Source: Izemoplasma sp964435595
GTDB taxonomy: Bacteria > Bacillota_I > Bacilli_A > Izemoplasmatales > Izemoplasmataceae
Assembly: GCA_964435595.1 (NCBI GenBank)
Contig: CAYSZV010000002.1
Location: 1-64,000, forward strand
DNA: 64,000 bases
Reading direction: 5' to 3'
Shown: positions 54,119 to 62,322 of the stretch, piece after piece
How positions within the stretch are numbered: the stretch's first letter is position 1
Layout of the letters: the number at the start of each line of letters is the position of its first letter
Notes under the pieces: generated by a model
Told to the model about the DNA's origin: nothing
The model's input: the letters and a program-made list of their open reading frames with translations, nothing else
The model's database searches: none
Program-made: the position numbers and the translations under genes

Positions 54119-54765
54119 CACTTTTTCTCCTTGTAAATCGCAGTTAATTTGAAGATTTTGTTTCCTCTCTTAGAATATTTTTCTTCAAACTCTGTCATTA
54201 TATTACAATTAACATCAGAATTATGCAAGTCTCTTGTTATAGTTGTTAACTCCATATCATAAAACATGATTTCTTCTAATGAATAATCAAACATAAATTT
54301 ATTATCAGTTTTCATATGAACTTCACCATTTACAGTTAGCAAATCTTCATAAATTTTCAAAAATCGTCTGTTGGTTAATCTTCGTTTCGCATGACGTTCT
54401 TTTGGCCATGGATCGGGGAAATTCAAATATACTCTTTCTACAGTGTGATCTTTTAATATAATTGGGATAGCACCCGCATCAACACGAATCAACTTCAAGT
54501 TTGGAAGTGGCTCATCAATCGCTTTTTCTAATGCACGAACGATAACACTATCAAATTTCTCAATACCAATAAAATTAACATCAGGATTTTCTTTTGCTAA
54601 TGTGTGAATAAAACGCCCTTTTCCAATTCCAATCTCGATATGAATTGGTTGATCCTTTTCAAACATATCCTCATAAAATAACTTTTCATTATCTTGTTTG
54701 TCGATCACAAGATGAGGATGCTTTTCAATTAAATCTCTTGCTCCTTCAATATATTTCAGTCTCAT
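54118..54765 (-). CDS. trmB: tRNA (guanine-46-N7) methyltransferase
   Basis: SAM-dependent formation of m7G46 in the tRNA variable loop. 215 residues with IEIGIGKGRF (SAM loop) and the hallmark NFPDPWPKERHAKRRL near residue 115. GGGTGAT precedes the ATG. Overlaps the M42 gene and may be co-transcribed with the small ORF upstream. Confidence 0.96.
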   Translation of the reverse strand: MRLKYIEGARDLIEKHPHLVIDKQDNEKLFYEDMFEKDQPIHIEIGIGKGRFIHTLAKENPDVNFIGIEKFDSVIVRALEKAIDEPLPNLKLIRVDAGAIPIILKDHTVERVYLNFPDPWPKERHAKRRLTNRRFLKIYEDLLTVNGEVHMKTDNKFMFDYSLEEIMFYDMELTTITRDLHNSDVNCNIMTEFEEKYSKRGNKIFKLTAIYKEKK

Positions 54766-54849
54766 ACAATCACCCTTTTCTTTTTTTATGAATTGCGTAT
54801 TTCCGAAAATAAAAAGCAGTCTTAATTTATCGCATGAATATTACTGTAT

Positions 54850-54990
54850 TCAAGCGTAACAATTAAGTCTACCCATAGTTTTATTAGCTTTATTAAGTTG
54901 TGACAGGATTTTCTCAACAAAAAGAAGATTTTTACAAACACCTACATTATTATTCTTCCCAGTTTTCACTTTAAAATCCAGTACCTGCAT
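54850..54990 (-). CDS. Candidate 46-residue small protein upstream of trmB
   Basis: ATG with GAGGTGA six bases upstream, 46 codons and TGA; starts MQVLDFKVKTGKNNN and ends with GRLNCYA, with two Cys. A TTGTGA-17-TATAAT promoter lies 45 bases upstream. The stop codon sits in an inverted repeat CGC-A-TGAATA / TATTCA-A-GCG (54832-54857). No known family. The last ten codons resemble the 16-codon ORF before the second rsgA. Confidence 0.4.
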   Translation of the reverse strand: MQVLDFKVKTGKNNNVGVCKNLLFVEKILSQLNKANKTMGRLNCYA

Positions 54991-55008
54991 AAATGTCACC
55001 TCATAAGA

Positions 55009-55071
55009 AAAGCCCTATTTGTTTCGTTGTTATATTATATCATAATACAACATTATTCACAATAGGACTTC
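55009..55071 (-). terminator. Long hairpin after pepV, overlapping a promoter
   Basis: AAGTCCTATT / AATAGGGCTT outer arms enclose GTTGTATTAT / ATATAACAAC inner arms, followed by TTTTCTT on the minus strand. It lies directly after pepV and contains the promoter 55034-55062 for the small ORF. Confidence 0.5.
55034..55062 (-). promoter_or_regulatory. Promoter before the small ORF and trmB
   Basis: TTGTGA, 17-base spacer, TATAAT on the minus strand. Confidence 0.6.
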
Positions 55072-55080
55072 TTTGATTTT

Positions 55081-56433
55081 TTACTTACTTAATTGATATA
55101 TTGCTTCCATATAAATTGCTGTAGCTGTTAATAAATCTTCAATATATATATGTTCATCTACTTGATGTGCTACATCTTTTCTTCCAGGCATTGATAATCC
55201 AAATGCAACTGCTTTTTCCATAGCTCTTGCATATGTACCCCCACCAATTGTTAATAATGGTGTTTCTACATCACCAGTATATTTGATATACGCTTGATGA
55301 AGTGTTTGTACCAACTCATCCTCTTTATCAACATAGTGAACCACAGAATCATTCAATACTTTATGTTTAAAATGATACTTTTTTGCAGATGCTGCAATTG
55401 ATAACAACGCACTATCTTTGTCCCATCCTTTTGGATAACGACAGTTTACACCAATTTTAAACTCATCAATCTCATAATCAAACACACCAGCATTCACAGT
55501 CAAATCTTTCATTTCAGGATCACTATAATCAATATACAGTTTTTCTCCTAAATGATCAAATGTTAAATAGTCACAAATATATTTAATAAAATCATTCTCG
55601 ATATGCTCATTTAAAAACTCAGCCAAAATGAATGCTGCATTGATTCCTAAATGAGGTTGCATCGCATGAGCGCTTTTACCATATACTTTGTAAACACCAT
55701 CAGATACTTCACCTTTTAGTCCATTATATTCAATATGATTTTTAAATTGTTGTTCAAGATCGACATTTAATGTGCATTCTGCATATTCAGGAACAATATT
55801 CAAACGCTCTCCTGATTTAAATGTTTTTAAAGCAGTATCATTTGTCTTCCCTTTGATTTCAAAGCTTAAGATACCCTTTTCTCCATATATCAACGGAAAA
55901 CTCGCGTCAGGTGCAAATCCAATCGAAGGCATTTGTTCTGTTTGGAAATATTCTTTGATTCCTCTCCAACCAGTTTCTTCATCAGTACCTAGAATGATAC
56001 GAACTCTTTTCTTAGGTTTAAATCCTGATTCTTTTAATAATTTCAATGCGAAATATGATGCCATTGTCGGACCTTTATCATCTGATGATCCACGGGCAAA
56101 TATTTTTCCATCTCGAACGGTTGGTTCAAAAGGATGATTTGTCCATTTGGCAACATCACCTGTAGGAACAACATCTAAATGACATAAGACTCCTACAATC
56201 TCTTTTCCTCTACCATATTCAATATGGGCTGCATAATTATTAATGTTTTTGGTTACAAATCCATCTTCTTTTGCTAAATCTAGCATATAATTTAGAGCAT
56301 TGTTAATTTCAACTCCAAATGGTGTTTCTGAATTTTGATCAAAATTATCTAAGACACTTGGAAATTTCAATAATTCAATTGTCTTATTTATAATTACTTC
56401 TTTTTGTTCTTCTACTAACTTTTTAAAGTCCAT
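55081..56433 (-). CDS. pepV: M20 family dipeptidase (PepV-like)
   Basis: 450 residues. Zinc peptidase with metal ligands in GVLCHLDVVPTGD near 80, ARGSSDDKGP near 115, GTDEETGWRG near 150, and the PEYAECTLNVDL dimer-lid insert. PepV enzymes cleave dipeptides and beta-Ala dipeptides in the cytosol. ATG at 56433 with AGGTGGT upstream; the earlier in-frame Met lies before that site. Confidence 0.93.
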   Translation of the reverse strand: MDFKKLVEEQKEVIINKTIELLKFPSVLDNFDQNSETPFGVEINNALNYMLDLAKEDGFVTKNINNYAAHIEYGRGKEIVGVLCHLDVVPTGDVAKWTNHPFEPTVRDGKIFARGSSDDKGPTMASYFALKLLKESGFKPKKRVRIILGTDEETGWRGIKEYFQTEQMPSIGFAPDASFPLIYGEKGILSFEIKGKTNDTALKTFKSGERLNIVPEYAECTLNVDLEQQFKNHIEYNGLKGEVSDGVYKVYGKSAHAMQPHLGINAAFILAEFLNEHIENDFIKYICDYLTFDHLGEKLYIDYSDPEMKDLTVNAGVFDYEIDEFKIGVNCRYPKGWDKDSALLSIAASAKKYHFKHKVLNDSVVHYVDKEDELVQTLHQAYIKYTGDVETPLLTIGGGTYARAMEKAVAFGLSMPGRKDVAHQVDEHIYIEDLLTATAIYMEAIYQLSK

Positions 56434-56567
56434 AATACCACCTACCAAAGTAGATAGTAGCATTATTCAAGTAAAAAATCAACAACAATGAAAGGTATTA
56501 TAACATTCGCTATTTTGTGTCTCATATAGTATAATATTGCTCAAGAAGAATTTTTTTAACATAAGTC

Positions 56568-56597
56568 TTGACATATGAGCGTACACTCATATATTAT
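56568..56597 (+). promoter_or_regulatory. Metal-responsive promoter/operator of the ATPase operon
   Basis: TTGACA (56568-56573) and TATTAT (56592-56597). The spacer is filled by ATATGAG-CGTACA-CTCATAT (56573-56592), a perfect 7-bp inverted repeat like the 12-2-12 sites of CzrA/SmtB repressors. Zinc-type metal would release the ArsR protein encoded downstream. Confidence 0.8.
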
Positions 56598-56624
56598 GTA
56601 GGGGTACATATTGAGGTGACTGTA

Positions 56625-58775
56625 ATGATTAAAAAAGTAATTATGAAAAACTTAATCTGTTCTGGTTGTGCTGGTAGAATCGAAAAAACACTAGCTTCGG
56701 AACTGTATTATGTAAATAGCGCAAGTTTCAACTTTCCCAATCAAGTGATGTTATTAGACGTAACTGATGAATACAATGAGGAAGTTGCGATTCCAGAAAT
56801 AAAAACAATTGTCGACTCTATCGAAGACGGAGTCGAAACATATTCATACGATAAAAGACATTTGATGGAGACAAAAAAATCTGTCGACTCATATAAAACA
56901 TTTTTTATTGGACTAAGCATTTATGCTTTGGTTTATATCATTGGACTTTTTACAAAAACAGATTTATCACACACTGCAGTTGTAAATGATCCCCTTTTCA
57001 TATGGTATACACCACTATTTTTAATTGGGTATGGATTTATCGCATTTAAAATTTTCCATAAAACCCTCAAAGGGCTCAAACGAAAAGAGATTTTCAATGA
57101 AAACACATTAATGTTCATTGCAACATTGGCTGCTGTCTTTTTAAGAAACTATTTTGAAGCATCACTGGTAATTATCTTCTATACTGTAGGGGAATACCTA
57201 CAACATAGAGCTGTGCATAGAAGCAAACAAGAAGTTTCATCTCTAATGGATTTAAAAATCGAATATGCTAACATACTGGTTGATGGAAACGTCATCATCA
57301 CTGATCCATTAAGCATTAAAAAAGGTGATGTCATCATAGTTAAAAATGGTGAAAAAATTCCTGTTGATGGCGAAATCATCAATGGGACCACTTCTCTTAA
57401 TACTAGTGCTTTAACAGGTGAATCTAAATTGTCTGTTGTTAAAATCGGAGATTACGTATTAAGTGGTAATATTAATGTAGGTAACGTGATTGAAATGACA
57501 GCTAAAAAGGAATACACCGAATCAACATTAGCTAAAATCATAGATCTAATTGAGAATAGTACAAATAATCGTTCAAGAACAGAAAACTTTATTACTTCAT
57601 TTGCGAAGTACTATACGCCCGCAGTTACCATTGGCGCAATTTTACTTGTTCTCTTAAAAACAGTATTTGATCCAAACTTTGAGTTTATCTGGTCTTATTT
57701 CCAAGGTGCAGATTTCCAAAGTTATGTGTATGATGCGGCAACATTTTTAGTAATCAGTTGTCCCTGTGCACTAGTGCTTAGTATTCCACTTTCATATTTT
57801 GCAGGAATCGGTGCTGCAGCCAAACAAGGTATTTTATTCAAAGGTTCTTCATATATTCATGGAATGACTCACGTAGACACCATCGGAATAGATAAGACTG
57901 GAACATTAACACATGGTAATTTCAAAGTAGATTCTTTTACTAACAAAGAAACATTAAAAATAGCAGCAAGTATCGAACGATTTAGTAATCATCCTATTGC
58001 AAAAAGTATTGTTGATTTTTATAAGGGTGAGTATTACGATTATCGAGAAGTGGAAGAAATTCCAGGATACGGGCTAGTCGTTCAAACTGAACATGGTAAA
58101 ATACTAGCTGGTAACAGAAAATTGATGAACAAACATAAAATACGTGTTACAGATAAAAAAATCATGGTTGGAAGCAATGTTTTCATTTCAAAAAATGGGA
58201 AATATATTGGCCACGTAATTGTAAAAGACACATTAAAAACATCTTCGATGAATACAATAAGAAGATTAGCTAGAAAATATAATATCACAATGCTTACTGG
58301 AGACAATCAAGCAATGGCGAAAGAAGTTTCATACAGTCTTGGAAACATTGATTATCGAAGTGATTTACTACCTGAACAGAAAATCGAAGCATTCAATGAA
58401 ATCGAATCTAAAGGTTTAAAAATGTATGTTGGAGACGGAATCAATGATGCTCCATTGCTGAAAAATGCTGATATTGGTGTTGCAATGGGTAATGGTAGTG
58501 AGCTTGCAATTGATGTTGCTGATGTAATCATCATGGGTGATGACATTAATTTACTTGAAAAAGCGTTCCGAGTTGCAAGTAAAACGAAACGTATTGTAAT
58601 AGAAAATATCGTTTTAAGTTTGACTGTTAAGTTTCTTTTCTTAACATTTGCAGGATTTGGTATGAGTAGTATGTTAACTGCCATATTCGCAGATGTTGGA
58701 ATTACTTTAATCGCAGTTTTAAACACATTTAGATTAATTTATAATAAGGAGAAAAAACATGGAAGATCAAGTTAA
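56625..58775 (+). CDS. P1B-type heavy-metal ATPase (Zn/Cd/Pb type)
   Basis: 716 residues: N-terminal HMA domain with CSGCAGRIE near residue 15, membrane segments, actuator loop TGES, the transmembrane metal motif SCPCALVLS near 390, DKTGTLT phosphorylation site near 425, HP motif SNHPIAKS and GDGINDAPLL hinge. CPC with this regulator suggests divalent Zn/Cd export. ATG at 56625 with GAGGTG upstream. Operon with arsR. Confidence 0.93.
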   Translation: MIKKVIMKNLICSGCAGRIEKTLASELYYVNSASFNFPNQVMLLDVTDEYNEEVAIPEIKTIVDSIEDGVETYSYDKRHLMETKKSVDSYKTFFIGLSIYALVYIIGLFTKTDLSHTAVVNDPLFIWYTPLFLIGYGFIAFKIFHKTLKGLKRKEIFNENTLMFIATLAAVFLRNYFEASLVIIFYTVGEYLQHRAVHRSKQEVSSLMDLKIEYANILVDGNVIITDPLSIKKGDVIIVKNGEKIPVDGEIINGTTSLNTSALTGESKLSVVKIGDYVLSGNINVGNVIEMTAKKEYTESTLAKIIDLIENSTNNRSRTENFITSFAKYYTPAVTIGAILLVLLKTVFDPNFEFIWSYFQGADFQSYVYDAATFLVISCPCALVLSIPLSYFAGIGAAAKQGILFKGSSYIHGMTHVDTIGIDKTGTLTHGNFKVDSFTNKETLKIAASIERFSNHPIAKSIVDFYKGEYYDYREVEEIPGYGLVVQTEHGKILAGNRKLMNKHKIRVTDKKIMVGSNVFISKNGKYIGHVIVKDTLKTSSMNTIRRLARKYNITMLTGDNQAMAKEVSYSLGNIDYRSDLLPEQKIEAFNEIESKGLKMYVGDGINDAPLLKNADIGVAMGNGSELAIDVADVIIMGDDINLLEKAFRVASKTKRIVIENIVLSLTVKFLFLTFAGFGMSSMLTAIFADVGITLIAVLNTFRLIYNKEKKHGRSS

Positions 58776-59055
58776 AATAGATAATATTAAGGAAACAGTT
58801 AAATTGTTCAAAATCTTCAGCGACAACACAAGACTACGTATCATTGATTTACTTGTGTCAGGAGAATATTGTGTACAAGATATTTCAGATAATTTAGAAA
58901 CTAGCCAATCAGCAATTTCTCATCAACTAAAATTATTAAGAGATCTGAATGTGGTAAAAACAAGAAAACATGGAAAACAAGTATTCTACTCATTACAAGA
59001 TAGTCATATCAAAGATATTTATCTGACTGGATACAATCACGCTAACGAATGTTAA
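58759..59055 (+). CDS. ArsR/SmtB family metal-sensing repressor (CzrA-like)
   Basis: 98 residues, winged helix with FKIFSDNTRLRIIDLLVSGE and TSQSAISHQLKLLRDLNVV. The C-terminal helix has D-x-H ... H-x2-[NE] (DSHIKDIYLTGYNHANE), the alpha-5 zinc site of CzrA/SmtB; the alpha-3 CadC-type Cys pair is lacking (EYCVQDI, one Cys). Overlaps the ATPase gene end by 17 bases; GGAG before the ATG. Confidence 0.92.
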   Translation: MEDQVKIDNIKETVKLFKIFSDNTRLRIIDLLVSGEYCVQDISDNLETSQSAISHQLKLLRDLNVVKTRKHGKQVFYSLQDSHIKDIYLTGYNHANEC

Positions 59056-59093
59056 AAAAAAAGCTGAAATTCAATTGAATTTCAGCTTTTTTT
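59056..59093. terminator. Bidirectional terminator, arsR and second rsgA
   Basis: AAAAAGCTGAAATTCA / TGAATTTCAGCTTTTT perfect stem between the convergent ends. Confidence 0.9.
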
Positions 59094-60074
59094 TCGTTTG
59101 TTTTGTAACCTAGCTCTTGCCAGTTCTCGCTGTGCATTATGTTTGTTCAATCGTAATGTATGTTGATAAGAATCAAACACTTCTTGATTGAGTTCTCCAG
59201 AGTCAAGTTCTTTTCTTACATTACATCCTGGTTCATTTGTGTGTGAACAATCTTGAAATTTACAGTATTGTGAAGCATTCATAATTTGCTCATAAGAAGA
59301 TTCCAAATCATCCACTACATAGGAATATACCATTCGTATTCCAGGAGTATCAATTACAAAGCCACCATTTGGAAGTGCAATCATCTCTCTATGTGACGTA
59401 GTGTGCCTACCTTGCGCATCGGATTCCCGAATTGTTTTTGTAGCAAACCACTCCTCATTTAGTAAATGATTTACAATTGTTGATTTCCCAACCCCACTAC
59501 TTCCTAAAAAGACACCAGTTTTGTTGGTAACCAAATGATTGATTCGCTCGATACTATCTCGATCCTCAACCGATACTACCACGATAGAACTTTTCAAATC
59601 AATACTTCTGACTTTATCAATATATGAATCAATATTCTCGACTAAATCTGCCTTCGTTAAAACAATAATTGTTTCTGCATCCGACGTATAAGCCAATGAT
59701 AAGAATCGTCTCAATTTTCTTAGGTTGAAGTCTTGATTCAAACTCATACAAACAAAGACAATATCAATGTTCGTTGCAAGCAATTGTTCTTCGCCAGTTT
59801 TCGACACACCAACCCTACTAAGACTAGAATACCTACTACATACTTTTTCTATAATCCCTGAATTATCATATTCACTTGGACGGAAGATAACATAATCACC
59901 CACAACAGGATAATCATTTTTTTGATAACTTAAATATTTAAATCTACCACTCACATTACAATAATACTGTTTCTCATTAACAATACAAACATATTGTGTT
60001 TTGTGAACGGAAATTACTCTACCAAGCAAGAATGGTTCTTGGTATTTGCTATATTCGTCTTTAATTTTATTCAA
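59082..60074 (-). CDS. RsgA-like ribosomal GTPase (copy 2)
   Basis: 330 residues, 42 longer than copy 1. OB domain with an N-terminal extension, permuted G motifs VLTKADLV (G4), GSSGVGKSTIVN (G1), DTPGIRMV (G3), zinc tail C-x4-C-x-H-x5-C near 272-284 and a basic C-terminus (NKHNAQRELARARLQNKRKK). Start is TTG with GGAGAG eight bases before. It resembles the RsgA2/YjeQ branch more than copy 1. A leader with small ORF and terminator lies upstream. Confidence 0.88.
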   Translation of the reverse strand: MNKIKDEYSKYQEPFLLGRVISVHKTQYVCIVNEKQYYCNVSGRFKYLSYQKNDYPVVGDYVIFRPSEYDNSGIIEKVCSRYSSLSRVGVSKTGEEQLLATNIDIVFVCMSLNQDFNLRKLRRFLSLAYTSDAETIIVLTKADLVENIDSYIDKVRSIDLKSSIVVVSVEDRDSIERINHLVTNKTGVFLGSSGVGKSTIVNHLLNEEWFATKTIRESDAQGRHTTSHREMIALPNGGFVIDTPGIRMVYSYVVDDLESSYEQIMNASQYCKFQDCSHTNEPGCNVRKELDSGELNQEVFDSYQHTLRLNKHNAQRELARARLQNKRKKS

Positions 60075-60107
60075 TCTTTCTCTCCTTTTTTATTGATATT
60101 TTTGAGA

Positions 60108-60122
60108 TATACAATTGAATAC
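60108..60122. repeat. 15-bp inverted repeat, arm 1
   Basis: TATACAATTGAATAC, perfect complement of 60185-60199; the terminator at 60132-60155 lies between the arms. Confidence 0.8.
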
Positions 60123-60131
60123 AAAGCAAAT

Positions 60132-60155
60132 AAAAAGTCCTACACAAGTAGGACT
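60132..60155 (-). terminator. Attenuator-like terminator before copy-2 rsgA
   Basis: AGTCCTAC-TTGT-GTAGGACT perfect 8-bp stem followed by T5 on the minus strand, between a 16-codon ORF and the rsgA copy 2 start (60074). A partial copy AGTC-TAAGG-CTAC just upstream could compete for the 3' arm. Confidence 0.85.
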
Positions 60156-60166
60156 GTAACGTAGCC

Positions 60167-60217
60167 TTAGACTGTGTATGTGATGTATTCAATTGTATAC
60201 GAGTTTAATGTTCTCAT
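60167..60217 (-). CDS. 16-codon leader ORF
   Basis: AGGAAGTGAT ribosome site, ATG, 16 codons (MRTLNSYTIEYITYTV) and TAA, twelve bases before the attenuator hairpin. One arm of the 15-bp inverted repeat lies inside its codons. It may be a leader peptide whose translation sets termination. Confidence 0.5.
   Translation of the reverse strand: MRTLNSYTIEYITYTV
60185..60199. repeat. 15-bp inverted repeat, arm 2
   Basis: GTATTCAATTGTATA, pairs with 60108-60122; falls within the 16-codon ORF. Confidence 0.8.
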
Positions 60218-60250
60218 AAGACATCACTTCCTTTCTAATAAGCTAGTTGT

Positions 60251-60279
60251 ATTATATAATATAGATTTCTAATTGTCAA
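60251..60279 (-). promoter_or_regulatory. Perfect-consensus promoter of the copy-2 rsgA leader
   Basis: TTGACA (60274-60279), exactly 17 bases, TATAAT (60251-60256) on the minus strand. Transcript should start near 60244. Confidence 0.9.
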
Positions 60280-60298
60280 AAAATTATTTAACTATACA

Positions 60299-60742
60299 TT
60301 AATAGACTTTACCCTGTTCCACAGCTTCTTTTTCCTTCTTATCACCTATTCCAGCACCTATTGCAAGACCTATTGGAATACCTATACCTACAAATGCTGG
60401 ATTGATTGAAACAAAAGCTCCACCTAACGCTACACCAATAGCTATTCCCATCCCAGTATGCTCTGCTCTTATTTGACCTTCAGCAGTGAATCCATATTTT
60501 TTTCTTACCTCTTTTTGTAGTGATGTAAAAGATTTTCTATATTCTTTTGGTTTTAACGTTTCATCATGAACTAACTTATACAATAATTCATATGATTGAA
60601 CCATTGGTACTCTCATTTCACTAAATTTTTCATCATCGAGTATATTTGATAAGTTTATAAAAATCTGAATTTTGTATTTTTTTTGTTTCTTTTCATCACA
60701 TTCCTGCTTCAATAATTCTAATTTTTCTGAAATCTCATTCAT
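60299..60742 (-). CDS. Glycine-zipper protein, unknown function
   Basis: 147 residues: an N-terminal charged, probably coiled-coil part (1-40), a helical middle and, at about 97-132, a glycine-zipper membrane stretch (GIAIGVALGGAFVS, GIGIPIGLAIGAGIG) ending in a charged tail. Such zippers insert as tight helical hairpins. No family recognised. GAGGTGAT precedes the ATG. It is transcribed independently from rsgA copy 2 by position of that gene's strong promoter. Confidence 0.65.
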   Translation of the reverse strand: MNEISEKLELLKQECDEKKQKKYKIQIFINLSNILDDEKFSEMRVPMVQSYELLYKLVHDETLKPKEYRKSFTSLQKEVRKKYGFTAEGQIRAEHTGMGIAIGVALGGAFVSINPAFVGIGIPIGLAIGAGIGDKKEKEAVEQGKVY

Positions 60743-60772
60743 AATATCACCTCAAATATAATTATAACAAAA

Positions 60773-60793
60773 AAGTGTCCATATAGGACACTT
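60773..60793 (-). terminator. Terminator of tyrS
   Basis: AAGTGTCC-ATATA-GGACACTT stem followed by T run on the minus strand. Confidence 0.85.
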
Positions 60794-60797
60794 CTTT

Positions 60798-62033
60798 TTA
60801 ATGCTTAATCAATGCGTACTTTTTCTTTCCTCTTTTTAATACAGTAAATTCTCCACCGACTGCATTTTCTCTTTTGACCATGAATTCTAAATCTTGAATT
60901 TTTTCACCATTCACGCTTACTGCATTACTAGTAATAAATTGTCTAGATTCACGCTTACTCGAAGCAAGATTTGCTTCTATCAATGCATCTACCAAATTGA
61001 TTTCCTCTTTAATTGTAACACTTGGAACATCTTTGAAACCGTCTTTAATTTCTTCCACTGATAACTCTTTAATATTTCCACTGAATAATGCTTGAGAAAT
61101 GCGAACAGCACTATCATATGCTTCTCTACCATGAACCAACACAGTTAACTCCTCAGCAATTTTTTTCTGCGCTAAACGTTGATGTGGAGCACTTTCAAAT
61201 TCATCGATAATATTTTTAGTTTCTTCTACACTCATAAATGTAAATTTCTTCAAGAATGAAACAGCATCTTTGTCAGGTGTATTTATCCAATATTGATAAA
61301 ACTCATATACACTTGTTTTATCTTTATCGAGCCAAATAGCTCCACCCGCAGTTTTACCAAATTTCGATCCATCAGCTTTTGTTAATAAAGGCCAAGTGAA
61401 ACAGTAAGCTTTCGCTTCAGGTCCTTCTACTTTTCTAATTAATTCCAATCCTGCTGTTACATTTCCCCATTGGTCTTGACCACCAATTTGCAATTCACAA
61501 TTTTCTCGTTGGTATAACTCTAAAAAATCTAATGATTGAATAATTTGATAACTGAATTCTGTGAAACTAATTCCATTATCTAGTCTGGACTTTACACTGT
61601 CTTTCGCAATCATATGATTGATGTTAAAATGTTTTCCAATATCTCGTAAAAATCTAATCACATCATATTCTTTAATCCAATCATAATTATTCACAACTTT
61701 TGCAGTTGGTAAGACATTCAAGATTTGATTTGTAATTTTCTTACTATTTTCCAATGTAGTTTCTAAAGTAAGTAAATTTCTCTCACTACTTCTTCCTGAT
61801 GGATCACCAATTAATCCAGTCCCCCCACCAATCACTAAAATAGGATGATGTCCTCTATCCTGTAAACGTTTTGAAACTAGATATGATATTAAATGACCAA
61901 CATGTAAACTATCAGCAGTCGGATCTGCTCCTACATAGAAAGTCATAGGTTTTTGTTCTAGTGCTTCTTCTAATGCAGGATCTGTCATATCATATAACAA
62001 ATCTCTCCATTTCAGTTCTTGAATTAAATTCAT
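60798..62033 (-). CDS. tyrS: Tyrosine-tRNA ligase
   Basis: Class I synthetase, 411 residues. HIGH-type motif DSLHVGHLISYL near 45, KMSKS-like KFGKTAGG near 232 and C-terminal S4 domain (about 345-411). AGGAGG precedes the ATG. Preceded by a T-box leader. Confidence 0.97.
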   Translation of the reverse strand: MNLIQELKWRDLLYDMTDPALEEALEQKPMTFYVGADPTADSLHVGHLISYLVSKRLQDRGHHPILVIGGGTGLIGDPSGRSSERNLLTLETTLENSKKITNQILNVLPTAKVVNNYDWIKEYDVIRFLRDIGKHFNINHMIAKDSVKSRLDNGISFTEFSYQIIQSLDFLELYQRENCELQIGGQDQWGNVTAGLELIRKVEGPEAKAYCFTWPLLTKADGSKFGKTAGGAIWLDKDKTSVYEFYQYWINTPDKDAVSFLKKFTFMSVEETKNIIDEFESAPHQRLAQKKIAEELTVLVHGREAYDSAVRISQALFSGNIKELSVEEIKDGFKDVPSVTIKEEINLVDALIEANLASSKRESRQFITSNAVSVNGEKIQDLEFMVKRENAVGGEFTVLKRGKKKYALIKH

Positions 62034-62056
62034 TTTTCTTTCCTCCTAAAAATTAA

Positions 62057-62284
62057 AAAAGTTCGTCCTAACAAAAGGACGAACTTTATATTCCGCGGTA
62101 CCACCTTGATTCTAGATTTCTCTAGCACTCTATCGTTATAACGGAACGACCGTCCATACTTTTCATATAGAAGCTCATAAGTGTATAAGTATTTCGTTAT
62201 CTTAGTTTTCACCAACCACTAAGTCTCTATGAATAACATTCGATACTCTCTTTTAATCACAGCTTATATTTTGTAACTACCTAT
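62057..62284 (-). promoter_or_regulatory. T-box leader of tyrS
   Basis: T-box sequence AAGGTGGTACCGCGGAATA (62090-62108), terminator GTTCGTCC / GGACGAAC with T run (62061-62084), and Stem I with GAGAG and GGTTGGTGAAAA elements. UAC (Tyr) triplets are present in the upstream part but I could not place the specifier with certainty. An open frame at 62030-62215 runs through this RNA and is not a gene. Confidence 0.92.
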
Positions 62285-62313
62285 TTTATAACAAATCTTC
62301 AAGCGTTAATCAA
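62285..62313 (-). promoter_or_regulatory. Promoter of tyrS
   Basis: TTGATT, 17-base spacer, TATAAA on the minus strand, directly before the T-box; it overlaps the end of the LacI gene region by position only. Confidence 0.65.
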
Positions 62314-62322
62314 TAGTTTTTT

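Noticed and set aside
62030..62215. 61-codon frame upstream of tyrS
   Set aside because: It runs through the T-box and its terminator; no ribosome site.
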